A stretch of 52,395 nt of DNA from Lingula anatina. Lineage: Eukaryota > Brachiopoda > Lingulata > Lingulida > Lingulidae. Position numbers and translations under genes: made by a program. Numbering within the stretch: the first letter of the stretch is position 1; each line of letters opens with the position of its first letter. The notes under the pieces are model-generated. The model worked only from the letters and a program-made list of their open reading frames with translations, searched no databases and was not told where the DNA came from. Shown here in pieces: positions 35,657 to 48,139 of this stretch. Where the stretch lies: positions 237,280-289,674 of the forward strand of contig NW_019775488.1 in assembly GCF_001039355.2 (NCBI RefSeq), read 5' to 3'.

Positions 35657-38459
35657 CTAGGTTTCTGCTTGTTCAGGTGACGGTATGACAATACTTGGAA
35701 GCTCTGCTTGGACAACTTTTTCTAAAATTTTTAACCACCTGAAAAAATGGTAAAGTGAAATGTTTGAACAATAAGGCAATCAATTGTTAAAATCATAGAA
35801 AAATGTTGAGGATTTCAAAACCACTTTCTTTTTAATCTTGCATAAAGATCAATCTCATCTATACTAGGAGTGTTTTCAAAACATACACACTTGACATTTA
35901 ATATGGAATATTTCAGTTTCGAATGTACGCCTAGGTGAAAATGCGTTTTTTTTTCACAAACTCCGATCTCATATAAGATATGTGAATGGAGAAGTGTGTA
36001 GTCAGGTGTGTCGCTACCAATTAAGTGATTACCAGGTTTGTTGCGCTGCTGCATTATGTAATATGCAGTGATTAAATTGGGTAGTGCTCCTTTGGGCAGG
36101 TCAAAGCTAGGCTTTGGCAAAGCATGGTTCTGTCAAAAAAGTATCCATATGTCGGCAACTACTGCATAGAAAAATTTGAAATTTTGCATGCAAGTCGTCG
36201 GATTTGCAGTGTGTAAAATGAGCTATGCAGTGCTTTACAAATTTGTTAAGCTGTGGCAGAATGGCGCGAAAAAGACAGGCATTGCCAGGCAGGCAATTGC
36301 GCCAAACAAAACGGTCCGCACTGTTTTACAGAGTAATGCCCAGACTGATGTACCTACACAGAGGCCACACCCAATGTATTGAAATCTTACCCCCAGGGTA
36401 CAGGACCCACTGTCTTTCGGGATATGCTGTTGCAACTAAACAAAAACCACCAAGTCCGTTCAGAATGAGGGGTAAATTACCACCAAAACGCATTTTTCAA
36501 GGCCCTTAGCGAACACCAAACTGGTTTTAGCAGGTTAGAATACCATACGACCTCCGAGGAACCCACTGTAAACAGCAAAACACCGTTGTATGTTTCTCTA
36601 TTGAATTGAGGACCTTGGCTGTTTCTGGGTTGAACACTGAAATCTCGCGGCTTTCTTTATTGAGGTCAGATTTCACCTGTACCGCTCAACAGTCAAAACA
36701 GAGTTTACAGACATCCAGAAGAGGCCAACAACGAAGCGCGTGCCGCGTCTAGAGTGACTAAGGTCATTAACAGCGTCAGTATTTGGAGTGGATACCACAT
36801 TGGTGCCAAAACACCAATGGTAGTCATTGACGAAAACATGAACCAGATCAATTAAAGAAATAATCTGGGAACCACTTGGCTATCATTTGATAGGGGACAA
36901 CTTAGGAACAATTTTAGGTTGCATGGTGAGATTGCCGGTTCACACAGAGCACTTTTAATAGCAGTTTACTTACAGAACCAAGGGAATGAGCAGCTACCTT
37001 GGTCATCAAAATCGCCATATTTGAACCAAAGAGACAATATGTTGGTAGGCCATTACTCTCCGAATCAATGGCCTACATATCCTACAACAATATTGGACCA
37101 AATTGGGCAGATTTTGACCGAAGCATGGAATGTTATTCCAGATTAAACTTTAAAAACCTATCCCAAGGAACACCTTGCCACTTGAGAGCGCTGGTAGCAG
37201 CCAGAAGAAGTCAGGCGTAACAGCGACCGTTACTGTGACTAGAAACTGACATGAGGGTCTTTTGTGGAGCGTTTAACTATTTTACAGACAATAATTTGGA
37301 AAATATGGAGGTCCAAAATATCCCTTTTAATGGTTGTTGTATGACATAGAATAGGCAACGTGTTTTTGTTTGCTTTTCTGGCGAATTCCATTGATGAACT
37401 GATGTCACAATGACATCAAAGAGATAATTAAAAGTTATTAAAACACGATTTTAATCCTTATTTTCATTTATCAGTCTGCAAAATAGGAAAAAACTGATGA
37501 AAAATGATTTGGAAAAAAATATTCCATATTAAATGTCAAGTCTGTATAAACAATTTTACAGATAAGAAGTTGTGAATTTTAGTTTTTTAGTTAAATCANT
37601 GTTTGCTTTTCTGGCGAATTCCATTGATGAACTGATGTCACAATGACATCAAAGAGATAATTAAAAGTTATTAAAACACGATTTTAATCCTTATTTTCAT
37701 TTATCAGTCTGCAAAATAGGAAAAAACTGATGAAAAATGATTTGGAAAAAAATATTCCATATTAAATGTCAAGTCTGTATAAACAATTTTACAGATAAGA
37801 AGTTGTGAATTTTAGTTTTTTAGTTAAATCACCAGACTCACTTTTTACATTCTCCTGCATCAGCTGCCCTAAAGAAGTACTGCTTGTGATGATGCTGAAG
37901 CTTGAACACATTATTCTTTTCTCCTGTCACGGGGTCGGTCTCTGTGGCAGGACCGACTACATAGCCAGGGAGAGGCATGGAGGTCATGGCAAACAGGTCC
38001 TGGGGAATGATAAATTAATAATAAATGTTGTTTTAACTTATTTAACTATTTAGACCTGTACTTTCAATTGTGAGGATTTGCTTTCTCTCTCTCTCTCTCT
38101 CTCTTTCTAACATTTGACACACAAAGAATACTACCCAAATTTAGCACTTTTAATATTCAACATAATTAAATGAGAACCTTACTCCCATGATTGAAATGAC
38201 TTTGAATCATTACATTATTACAAAGGGCAACAAGATGAAAATTACTTAATGTTCAACAAAAATAACTGTATTGTGGGGAAAATTTTAGAATGAATGACTG
38301 AATAAAACCAGCTATGTATATTTGTCATACCTGATGAGCTTTATAACAATACATAACATAGTCTTGGTGCACAGCAAAATACTTTCTCTCCCAGGTCTTG
38401 CCAAGGTCACTGCTGAGCTGTAGGTATCCTCCAATAACTAGGTTTTCACTGGCCCTCAC
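35657..38459 (-). CDS. FGD: FGD exons 16-18: C-terminal PH domain and stop
   Basis: Exon 16 reads [20 protein letters not shown] then [16 protein letters not shown]. Exon 17 reads [16 protein letters not shown] and [20 protein letters not shown]. Exon 18 supplies [19 protein letters not shown] and ends QAET-stop at 35657. The Trp of the last PH helix (KKWLKIL) is formed across the 37842/35738 junction in phase 2. The last intron (2.1 kb) holds a dead Tc1-like transposon and an assembly duplication. Confidence 0.9.
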
Positions 38460-41247
38460 CTTGAAATCAAATGAGAAAAGTCTATTAAGATAAAATATAC
38501 CACAGCAGATAAACAAGATAATGCACTGGGTTTTTGTGTCACATTTTATAATGATAAAAAAATGACTGTCTGACATATATTAATGTTTCAGGTGTAACAT
38601 CAATTAGTCAAATGCAAAAAAAGTTGGATGTGACTGTAGTCATTCTTTTATAACAACAAAGAGAGGCTTTGAAAAGTTTTATATACAATATCCTTTTTTA
38701 TGTGTTTTATTGATAGGTAATAATTTTACAGAACTTTTATGAAATTTTAAATGAAGTATCACAGGTTTTAGTCTCTCATAACACTTGGTAGGGTGGGTTT
38801 TATCTTTTAAACCCGAGACGTTAATAAAATTATTATCATTATTATATTCATGTAATAAGTGTGATAGCAATCCGTCATCAACAAAATAATGTGCAAAGTG
38901 TGACAGCAGTCAGACATACAAATGTGTTAGATGTGACAACTCACCTCCAAATGTGCAGGTCTCTTGAGGGCACCATCTTCTGATCCAACAGCTGGCCCTG
39001 ATGGCAGAATCTTCTTGAAGCAGTCGCCACAAACACGGTGAAACTTCTCATCAAACTGCAGCTTGGCTTTATAACTGGAGCATTTGCCACAAACAACCTG
39101 GGGTATGAGGGAAAGATCACATCATTTAAATGAGTGTACACTGAACAGCTCAAATGAAACAAAATATCACAATTGGAAAACTAAAAAAGGTCACTTTCAA
39201 ATCAGAAAATACTAATTAAAAATTAAATCCAGCCTTCAACTGAGCTAAGTGATCTAATGAAAAATTTTATGACATAAGATTAAATCAATATTTTGAAAGG
39301 GTTCATAGCTATGTAAACTCAATAAACATGCATGATAATTAATATTGATATACATAAGCTTTACTCCAAATGGCAACCTCTTCGTCAAAAATAACCATTA
39401 TCTTGTACTACTTGTAGTAATATTTAGCCAGTTTTATCATAATATTATTATAGGTATAATAGGTAGTTTTCAGGGGGTGTGGATTATGACTATGAAACTT
39501 TGATCAAAAGTATATATTCAGGATAAAATATTTTCATAAAAAAATATCAAAGACTATCAGCTTAGATGGAAAACTGTCAGCTTGGATGGTTACTTTCTCT
39601 ACTGACTCTCCATCAGCAAATAACACAACCCTTACATAACCACAAGCTCGGCAGTGATGTCTTCTTCTGATCGTTGTGAACTGCGCACCACATCGCATAC
39701 ACATCGTTGTCTCGTCGTCTTTCACCCAACGAGGTGCTCTCATTCCGAGCTCTTGGTCATTTACAGTGTCAAGCTAAAATATAATTATACACATAAATTT
39801 TGACTTAAATCTGTAATTGAGCTTTGGTGTGTTAAATATCTGGAAAATGTTTCTTTCTTTCAATTTTTATATTACATTGGAAGTGAGGAGTAAATTTTCT
39901 AGCATGCACAACACAAGGCATTGGTGAGACAGCCAGCATAAAAAATGAAAAAAATTATAATTCAGACATAATTATGATGAACAAAAATAGTAAAATGCAT
40001 GCTTACCAAATTCTCTTGGCTGACAGTTGGTTTAAGAGACTTCTTTTTCTTGGTGTAATCATTCACAGTCCTGGCCATTGTCTGAGATAAAGTATGCATA
40101 TATATATCATAATCTCGTAGAGATTTAAAAGACTTAACTTCTTTATTTTAACATATTACTAAAATCTTTGAAAAAGTCACCTAAGACTAATCACAAATCA
40201 CTTAGTAATACTACAGTATATGCACCTTCTCTTGTTGGTCATATCAGAGGCACTATTTCAACAATTTTTATGCCTGGTCTTCAATTTGCAACATGAAGTC
40301 ATAAACTGTATTTGTGCACTACGTGGCTTGAGTGGTTTTCATAACTACTATTAAAAGTGAGCATTGTTATAGTGCTGAAACATCTGTACTTACTGCTTGC
40401 CAATCAACCTTTTCCTCATATGAGCTACATTAAAGCCAAGAAAAAAAAAAACATCACAGCAAGTGTATTAGTCACAGCCAAAATCAACAAAACTTCTCTC
40501 CATATTCTAATTGTCAAAAGCACTGCAGTCACTTTTATTTAAGTTATTTTCATAAATGAAAGAGACATGCTTTTCATTTCTATTATACATTATTACATAA
40601 GTGCTAAAAGCAGCACCAAACGCTTGTTGTCAAAATTTTAATGAAACTGAAATCAGTTTTTAAGTATTAATGTTTCTGATTCTGCAAATACTTCAAAGAA
40701 AGAGATTTTTTATTTTAATTTTGTAATAACACCATACAGCACATGTGCCACATACATGCAAAGGTGCTAAAAGTTGCCCAATTATTAATATTATTACAAT
40801 TATAATCATTATTGGATTGAAGGAAAAAGCAGTAAAACCAGGAATGAGAACAAAAGTTTGGTAAGTATAGCAACTTAAAAATCAAATGAATCAAGTAACC
40901 TTACTTCACGAGGAAATTTCAAATAAACAAATCTCAGAAAAAAACTTACCCAAGGAAGAGTTCCAAAGTTTTTTGTTTACTCTTGATGTAAAACGTATTA
41001 GACTTGGCCAAGTTGTCTCCCTCAAATATCTTTAAAAAAAGAAACATTTCTGACTTATATTCAAGTAAGGACATATTAACAACTGAAAGTAATTAAAGGA
41101 AAAATTCTTAAATTTGAAATAGTTAACCTGCCTGCAATGTACTTGCATATAACAATTTTGGTATGCATGACTGACTTATAGTGGTAAATAAAAACAAAAA
41201 GTGAACACAAAGTAAATCTTGTGTCCAAATTTTTTAATGAAAATTGT

Positions 41248-41292
<45 letters not shown>

Positions 41293-41385
41293 ATGTCATT
41301 AATGGAGAGAGAGAGAGAGAGAGAGAGAAAGAAAGGGAGAGAGAGAGAGGGAGAGAGAGAAGGGAGCCTGCATGCCATTAACAGG

Positions 41386-41418
<33 letters not shown>

Positions 41419-44400
41419 GCAATGAGTGGAAAAAAGAGAGAGAGAGAGACCAACCTGCATGCCATCAATGTCTAACTTGGCCTTCAGTCTGTAGTTAGGC
41501 CCCAGTCCTGGAACAGCCAGCAGCTGCTCATAGCACACCAACAGAAGGTCATTAAACTGAAAGGACATTGACACATAATGATGGGAGATCTATATTGAAT
41601 AATTGCTCTATAGCATAAAAATTAGATCTACTTGATCTCTGCTTTAATGTCTCCTAAATTATTGCTCTATTTTATCTTCTATATATTCATTCTTTTATAT
41701 ATGTTCATATAAATTTATGATTAACATACACAAATTGAGGTCTGATTAATAATCCCTACCCATACTTTCCACTGTACATTAAATAAACAATAAAAATTAA
41801 TTGCAGAATTACAAATAAGCCCAAAAATAACGTAATTTGCTTAAACAGATAACATGTTTTGGGGTCTAAAAATGATTGAATAAATAAAAAAAAATTAAGG
41901 GCAATTCAGCATGCCTGATGAAACTGACCACTCACCAAAAAGAGATATCTGCTCATTTCTTGACCATTCCTGGCAGATATTTTACCAACTGGACCTTCCT
42001 TGATTAGCTCTCTGGTTGGGTTTATCAAAGACACTGTATTCCCCAGACTCTGTTCAATCTCCTGTAGTTTTTTAAACTGATCCTGGAAGAAAGTTTAATA
42101 ACTAGAGTTGCCTTCTCTTCATGTTATTGAGTGCACTACCCTTTTTGTAATTAAGAAAAATTTACCCAGAAACAATTGGGGTAAAATTCCATTATACAGT
42201 GTCATAAAAATTCAAGTAAAAAAGTAATGTGCACTGCTGAATACACCCTATGTTCAACAGAAAGTGAGAAAATACAAAGGGGCTGAAAAAATATGTCAAA
42301 AGAATATCAAATGGTATTCCTTTGCCATTATCCAAAACTGATCCAAACTGACTTCTTACCACAGCCAGTATATATATGGGTTAATATGTACGTGGACTTC
42401 TTATAATTTTTTTATTTAAATCATACAAAACTTACAATTTTCTTCATGGCTTCATTGGAATGTGATGCTGCAGTGGCCACTAAATTCAAAGCCTCTGAAA
42501 AAGTAAACCCCAATATGAATCAATAAGTTTTACTTATCCCTTTAAATTAATGAAATACTCTTTTTAAATAAGTACTAGTCTAGAGATCTAAAATTCAGCC
42601 TTTAAACATGATAAATGATACAGTCCCAAGATGATAAAGTCCCAGGGTATTAAGATATTAAACATGGCATTGTATGTACTTTTCAATTTTCCATTGAAAG
42701 TAAAAACTGATGGGTATGTTGAACTTACTTTCAGAATCTTCCCTGTCTACAGAACCTTCTGGCAACTTCTTGATGTAGTCTGAAACGAGCACAATTTAAG
42801 AATGAGACATTCTTCTAGTTTAGGAGTACAACAGTGTAACTGTATCACTAATACTAAAAACATCATTACACAACAGTGACAAATCAATTTTTTATGCTTA
42901 ACAAGAACATCTTCTGAAAAACCCTATCAAGTGTTTGATCTCATTACTTAAATCAGCACTTATATTCACTGAATGTCTAAGGAAAAACTGAACAAAACTG
43001 TGTATTTGACTTTCTGAATTAATAATGAACTAGTGGATACATACCTTTGAGTAAAAGTTCATATCTTGGTACTCTTTGTATGGGCTCCAGCATGTGGTGT
43101 TGTAATGTTAGGAGACCGCACTCTGGAGTTTTCTATTTAAAATTTGTTAAATTTATCATAAATTCTCAAATAGTATCAAAATCATTTATATTGTATGATA
43201 TGAATGAGGCTGAAGAATTACGATCCAAACTCTTTGCTTTCAAACATTCAATTAAAACATAATAAACAATATTGCAGATTTTTTAAAAACTTAAAATTTG
43301 ACATTTCTATAAAAATCAATAAATTAAAATTAAAGAATCAAGAAAGACCTCACACCGCTCAGGGTCCAAAACCGACCTGAATCTCATCAATAATTTCTGC
43401 AAACTTGGGACTTCTCTCCCTCCAGAAATTGATGGTCTGCATAGCATTGTCAAAGTTCTTCACATAATCTGAATAAAGTTTGAGAAATGGTGCCAGGCCC
43501 TTCAGTAAGTCACCAAGCTTTTGGATTTCACCCCTGAAAAAGAACAGCTTCATTGAATGCAGCAACAGAGCACTTCAGGAAGAAAGAAGAATTAATTGCT
43601 ATCCCTGGTAAAGGGGGGGGGGGAGGCAAAATGTTATTAATTCAAGTAAAATAACCCTGGTATGTAGTTACATGTATGCCGGTGTAACATGAAAATATGA
43701 CTCCCATGAAAATGTGACTCCCCAGTCAGATTTTCATTATGAAAATGTGACTCCCCAGTCAGATTTTCATAATGAAAATCTGACTGGGGAGTCACATTTT
43801 AGGGGAGTCAGATTTTCATGGTACACCGGTCCTTTACACAAAAGGTATACTGAAAGCATAATTATTTATTTAGAAAACTAATATGCTTAATAATAATAAT
43901 AATAATAATAAATATGTTTAAATTTGCATTTCATGAGTCTTGAATAAGAATACAATGCCATAATAAATACTATATTTTAAATTACATCAAATTTTTTAAT
44001 AAATAAAACTGTTTCTATGGTTTTCTTTTTTTCAACACTTTCTGAAAATAAAAATCTCTGAAACTGACTGTGACTGAGCACTTACCATTTTGACATTCTT
44101 TCCTCTAACTGTGGAAGCATGAAGTCAGCATGGAACTGGTATAAACTTTGAATATTGGAGAACATTTTACCAAGAACGTCATCTGGAAACATCTGATGCT
44201 TGTGATTCTCTGTGAGCACTCGGAAATGGAAGACCTGGAAAAGAAATATCTTAAATCTTACTCAAGCTAGCTGGCACAATTTTCATTACTAGTACTAATT
44301 TTAATTAGTAATTAAAATTAAAGTAATGGGCAACGATCAAAATCTCACCTATATTTTTGACACACTCTAAAATCTTCCTTAAAATCTTTCCAAAGGAAAA

Positions 44401-44760
44401 AAAACCCTCATAAGTGGAAATAATAATGTTAGTCCTTTACATCTCATTTTACATAACAAAAACAAGATTTGGTTGAGGCTGTGAACATATGAAAAATTTA
44501 CCTGATAATTCATACAATTTTTAATGTGTGTGTGTGTGTGTGTATGTGTGTGTGTGTGTGTTGCCTCAGGATATATGTCTATTTGATTCTTTCATTTATT
44601 TCATCATAAGGTGTATGCTTTGCATAATGAAATATTTTTATTAAACTTCATTGCATTTGAATATATGAGAAATGAAAAGCTTTCGATTTTGATAAGCACA
44701 CAGGTGTACATGTATAAACTCATGTGGCATAACACACACACATGCATATGCACACACACG

Positions 44761-44794
<34 letters not shown>

Positions 44795-46519
44795 TCTAAC
44801 AGTTTCATGTACCTGATGCACCAGCCTTAATCTCTGCACATAGGCTCTCTCTGTGGTAAGCAATTCCATAGCTATCTTATACAACTTCTTCTCTGGAGTG
44901 TCTACTGTGGCTTCCTGGAACACAATATATAATGTTTGTTTATGGGACTTCCTCTTTTTAAAAGGCAAACTGGTCTTTTACACATCTGCTTTTGTTAGGA
45001 GAATTTAAAAAAAATCCACTAAATGAAGCATTGCATGTTGTTACTTGCTTGATTTTTAAAGAATCCTCAGTATTTCACTCCATAGTACTTTTTTCATGTT
45101 AAGCTTAAAATTTTTAACAGTTTATCATTTTGTTTCATTTAAAGAATGCTATTTTCAGTTTTTATGTCAGGAACAGAGAACACTTACAACTTCCTCTTCA
45201 ACATCGGGGACGATGAGTTCCTCATTTATTCCCTCATCCTCATCATCATCACTAAAACTACTATCATCCCACCAGTCGTCAAACTCATCGTATAATGACC
45301 GGCCAGTAGACAGCTCTCCCGATGACTCCACTTTTTTCAAATGTTCCTCAACTTCCTCGGAATCTTCAGATGTATTTCTATTATTCCCTTCCACATTTTT
45401 AGATTCCTCTGAATAATTAGATTTATTATAACATCCAGGCTGAACTGGAGACACTTTGTCATCGGTAGCATGATCACTGTGTCCATTTTCAATTACGACA
45501 TTGTCATAAGGGTGGTCACTGTACGTAGAAACACGGTCCGAACTGTGGCCGTTTTGACTAACATATGCACTTGAGTCACTAGGGGATTCTGGACTTTCTT
45601 TTTCATTAGATGCCGCTGTGTGGCTAGCCTCGCTAGAACCGCTATGTTTTCGCCCTCTGCGCTTCACTGAGCGCCCTCTATTTATAGTCCTAGTTCGAGG
45701 CAAGTATGGAAAAGCTGGCACAGCATAAGTGGTCCCAGTTCCAGGACTTTTGTCTTTCTCATTATGTTGCACTTTCTTATCAGGTTCTTTATTCTTTGCG
45801 TCGTCCTTGCCTTTTCCAGACATCAAATTTTTCAGGAAATTTGGTTTCTTGGGTACTAAAATAAGAATGTTCAGAAAGTACATAGTTTAACTTCACATAA
45901 CACAACATACCTTCTCTCATTTTAGGGAACAAGAACAAAGACAAAAAATTGCTTGAGAGCAAAATCATTTCATTTCTGAATTCTGTAATAGTTTTCCCAT
46001 TTTCATGCAATAAAACATTTGATTTTAAAAGTTTTTTATGATGAAAAAGTTTATCTTCCAATTTGAGGTACCTAGGAGATATTCCAGTTGTCAAATTGCA
46101 AATATCAATACATACTCTGTGTAATGTTAAATATATTAAACTTTCTGAAGATTTTATGCTGTAGTTACTGAAATCATAAACCCAAAGTTTTTTCAATGAG
46201 AATGTACACTGCCAAGTAGATCCATTTCAGTCATTTTCTTTACAAATAATCTATGAAATTTATAAGAATTAAAAAAGAAAAATCAGAAATTCTAGTTCTA
46301 CTTTTCAACACTTTCTATTCAGTCAGTACCTTCTGGTTTTGGTAAGCCATATTTAGCAGCAGAGGGGAGCGACCTGGAGCGTCGTCTGCTCTCTTCTTCC
46401 TCAACCTTCATCCTGCCTTTCCTTTTGACCACCACTGCATACATGTCGTCTGCTGCATTTTTCTTTTTCTGTGAATTGTCTCCTTCCTTGTCCAGGTAAG
46501 CAGCACTCTTTTCTGACAT
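35657..46519 (-). CDS. FGD: FGD-family Rho GEF (DH-PH-FYVE-PH), 18 exons, about 852 residues
   Basis: FGD proteins activate Cdc42 at membranes and the actin cortex. Exons in order: 46519-46330, 45855-45188, 44914-44813, 44234-44086, 43533-43377, 43132-43045, 42779-42729, 42494-42436, 42082-41936, 41556-41455, 41029-40950, 40424-40394, 40081-40007, 39773-39636, 39097-38945, 38459-38331, 37999-37842, 35738-35657. From the ATG at 46519 they sum to 853 codons ending in TAG, with all phases consistent. Domains: disordered N-terminus (1-286), DH (about 287-488), PH (489-633), FYVE (634-730), PH (731-852). It resembles FGD1 to FGD4; the exact paralogue is not decided. The start is uncertain: an acceptor-like CAG at 46513 overlaps the ATG, so the first exon could be internal with more exons to the right. 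Confidence 0.93.
36170..37240 (+). pseudogene. Degenerate Tc1/mariner-like transposase in the last FGD intron
   Basis: The plus strand shows remnants in changing frames. An N-terminal helix-turn-helix-like stretch ([14 protein letters not shown]) comes first, then [13 protein letters not shown], which resembles the DESRFxLxR segment, and finally [12 protein letters not shown] with [10 protein letters not shown], which resembles the WPxxSPDLNP and EEWNxIP ends of Tc1 transposases. There are many stops and frame changes, so it is inactive. No clear inverted terminal repeats were found. Confidence 0.6.
37367..37831. repeat. 232-bp exact duplication around a single N (likely assembly artefact)
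   Basis: Copy 37367-37598 and copy 37600-37831 read the same base for base and are separated only by the N at 37599. This looks like two overlapping contig ends that were joined rather than merged. The second copy stops 10 bp short of the FGD exon ending at 37842, so coding is not affected. Confidence 0.9.
38945..39773 (-). CDS. FGD: FGD exons 14-15: FYVE zinc finger
   Basis: Reads [17 protein letters not shown], then [11 protein letters not shown], then [15 protein letters not shown] and HRVCGDCF. The four Cys pairs, the basic [10 protein letters not shown] patch and the RVC motif are all intact, so PI3P-type lipid binding is likely. The split between exons falls right after HCRACGY (donor TAT/GTAAGG). 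Confidence 0.95.
40007..42082 (-). CDS. FGD: FGD exons 9-13: first PH domain
   Basis: Exons 42082-41936, 41556-41455, 41029-40950, 40424-40394 and 40081-40007. Landmarks are [78 protein letters not shown] and [18 protein letters not shown]. The 31-nt exon at 40394-40424 matches the TEEEKKDWVQA part of FGD1; without it the phase fails, so it is real despite its size. The PH domain follows the DH directly, as in other Dbl proteins. Confidence 0.92.
41251..41470. repeat. GA-rich tract with two extra copies of an FGD splice donor
   Basis: On the minus strand the exon ends GATGGCATGCAG/GTTGGT at 41455. Inside the GA/CT-rich tract the sequence AATGGCATGCAG/GCTCCC (end 41368) and AATGACATGCAG/GTCTCT (end 41289) repeat the junction. 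Units are about 79-87 bp, mostly simple CT sequence. Confidence 0.85.
42436..44914 (-). CDS. FGD: FGD exons 3-8: DH (RhoGEF) domain
   Basis: Six exons encode a full Dbl-homology domain. CR1 is [20 protein letters not shown]; then [58 protein letters not shown]3 as [20 protein letters not shown], and [17 protein letters not shown]. The [17 protein letters not shown] core is close to FGD1, so GEF activity is expected. Exons 7 and 8 are only 51 and 59 nt. Confidence 0.93.
43679..43829. mobile_element. Foldback MITE-like element with a 29-bp perfect palindrome
   Basis: Outer inverted ends CCGGTGTAACATGAAAAT and its complement with one mismatch (ending TACACCGG). Inside, 43742-43770 and 43772-43800 are perfect complements around one base. 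A 34-bp direct repeat of ATGAAAATGTGACTCCCCAG sits in the left arm. It has no coding capacity and lies in an FGD intron. Confidence 0.8.
44525..44791. repeat. (GT)n and (CA)n microsatellites in an FGD intron
   Basis: A GT run (44525-44561, one interruption) and a CA run (about 44731-44791, interrupted), the latter ending about 20 bp from the donor of the exon at 44813. Confidence 0.9.
45188..46519 (-). CDS. FGD: FGD exons 1-2: disordered, basic then acidic N-terminus
   Basis: Exon 1 (to 46330) is basic, ending [18 protein letters not shown]. Exon 2 (668 nt) runs from [19 protein letters not shown] through Ser/Asn-rich sequence with [13 protein letters not shown] to a very acidic end ([20 protein letters not shown]). 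It is low in hydrophobics and not conserved with human FGD in detail, as usual for this part. DDWW in an acidic setting may be a short interaction motif. Exon 2 joins the DH domain in phase 0 (donor GTT/GTAAGT). Confidence 0.85.
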
Positions 46520-47584
46520 GACATAAGAAACTGTTGGTTTTAGGAATAAATTTGGGAAGCCATTGACAGAATATTCCAGGAAATTCACAAATTTTGAACA
46601 CGAAGACATTAAACTATAAATCATCCAAAAAAGTGGAATATTAAAAAAAATATCATAAAACATTTACAATTTGCAGGCTCTAATTTATTCACCCCTAGAT
46701 AAATAATATACATGTAAATATGAAAACTGCATGCATGGGCCATACCTATAACCAGCTGAATAAACTTAAAACACAAACACATCAAAATCACAACCAAGCT
46801 TAATATGAAATGTCAGTGAATCTTGACCTTGTAACCACACAAGAAGCAAAAATAGATATATAAATGACAATTAAATATGTGCTCTCCCCTATCAGTAAAC
46901 TTTATTTATCAACCAGGTTAATTTTTATCCAGCCATATCTGTTAGTTCATGTCTATTTACTTCTAGACCAACATTCAAAGTTCAAAAAACCTTCTTAAAA
47001 CACACCTTACAGAATGACGGGCACTTTACTATGTAAAGATATATGTACACATAAAAAAAGAACAACCTTGAATACAATGCATAAGACAAATCTTTGCTGG
47101 TCATTGTCCTTCTTCTTTCTCACAATTTGCTTTAAGGTAGGTTTTCTCTTCATGATTTCAATGAAAAAGCACTACGCCATATGCATGTGCTTTCTCTGTG
47201 TGTATTCAACTTCAAAAAAAAAAATAAATAAATAAAAAATAAGTGCTAGCCTCTCTACATGAGACATAAGACTGATGCATTATATTCAAGGTAACTCCCA
47301 CACTGCTTAAAACACACAATAAGCTTTGCAAGCTGAAAAACATTTATGTACTAGTAAGTCACGCCGACAGCTTCAGTACATAATCACAGTATATAAAAAC
47401 TGAATAATAACCAAGTCTAATGGGTTTTGAAAAGAATATCCTACTTCCAATCTTAAGAAAGGTTGTTCTATGGGCAATGCATCTTCCTGATATTGGGTTT
47501 CAAAGCCATGAAATATTACATACTACTTGTTGCTTTTACAGTAAGAAAATTGTGTTTGGTTCTGCCTTAATCTAGCAAAATGTT

Positions 47585-47698
47585 TTAAGTTTCCAATCAA
47601 GAGAGCAATTTTTCTAAATAACTGTTTATTAGGATCAGTACAAGTACACTTCACACTTGATTACAGCTGAAAAACAAATCATGTAGGTCTTGTCCACA

Positions 47699-47740
<42 letters not shown>

Positions 47741-47890
47741 AGAATACACCAGTCTTCCAATTCATCCCTATAAACNTTAAGTTTCCAATCAAGAGAGCAA
47801 TTTTTCTAAATAACTGTTTATTAGGATCAGTACAAGTACACTTCACACTTGATTACAGCTGAAAAACAAATCATGTAGGTCTTGTCCACA

Positions 47891-47932
<42 letters not shown>

Positions 47933-47968
47933 AGAATAACACCAGTCTGCCAATTCATCCCTATAAAA
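47585..47968. repeat. Near-identical duplicated block around a single N (likely assembly artefact)
   Basis: 47585-47775 and 47777-47968 carry the same sequence (TTAAGTTTCCAATCAAGAGA onward, including a CA run), with small differences near the end. The N at 47776 lies between them. Unmerged contig ends or two haplotypes placed in tandem would explain it. Confidence 0.85.
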
Positions 47969-48139
47969 GTTCACCTAGCTCTTATACAGCCATAAAGTAG
48001 TAATAAAGTAGTAATAAATAAATTTCAGTCATATAATCTTGACAGCCAAGATCCACATTATACTTGCACAAATTACCTTTTATCATGCCAAAGTAGAATA
48101 ATTATAAAATTTACATTATCACGCCCCCTTTTTGTACAT

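Noticed and set aside
41076-41574. Ser/Leu-repeat and Arg/Glu-repeat open frames on both strands
   Set aside because: They are translations of the GA/CT microsatellite. Only 41455-41556 is coding (FGD exon 10).
46530-46663. Upstream extension of the FGD first-exon frame beyond the ATG at 46519
   Set aside because: The extra residues are intron-like (AT-rich, aromatic-rich), and an acceptor-like CAG overlaps the ATG; I kept 46519 as the provisional start.
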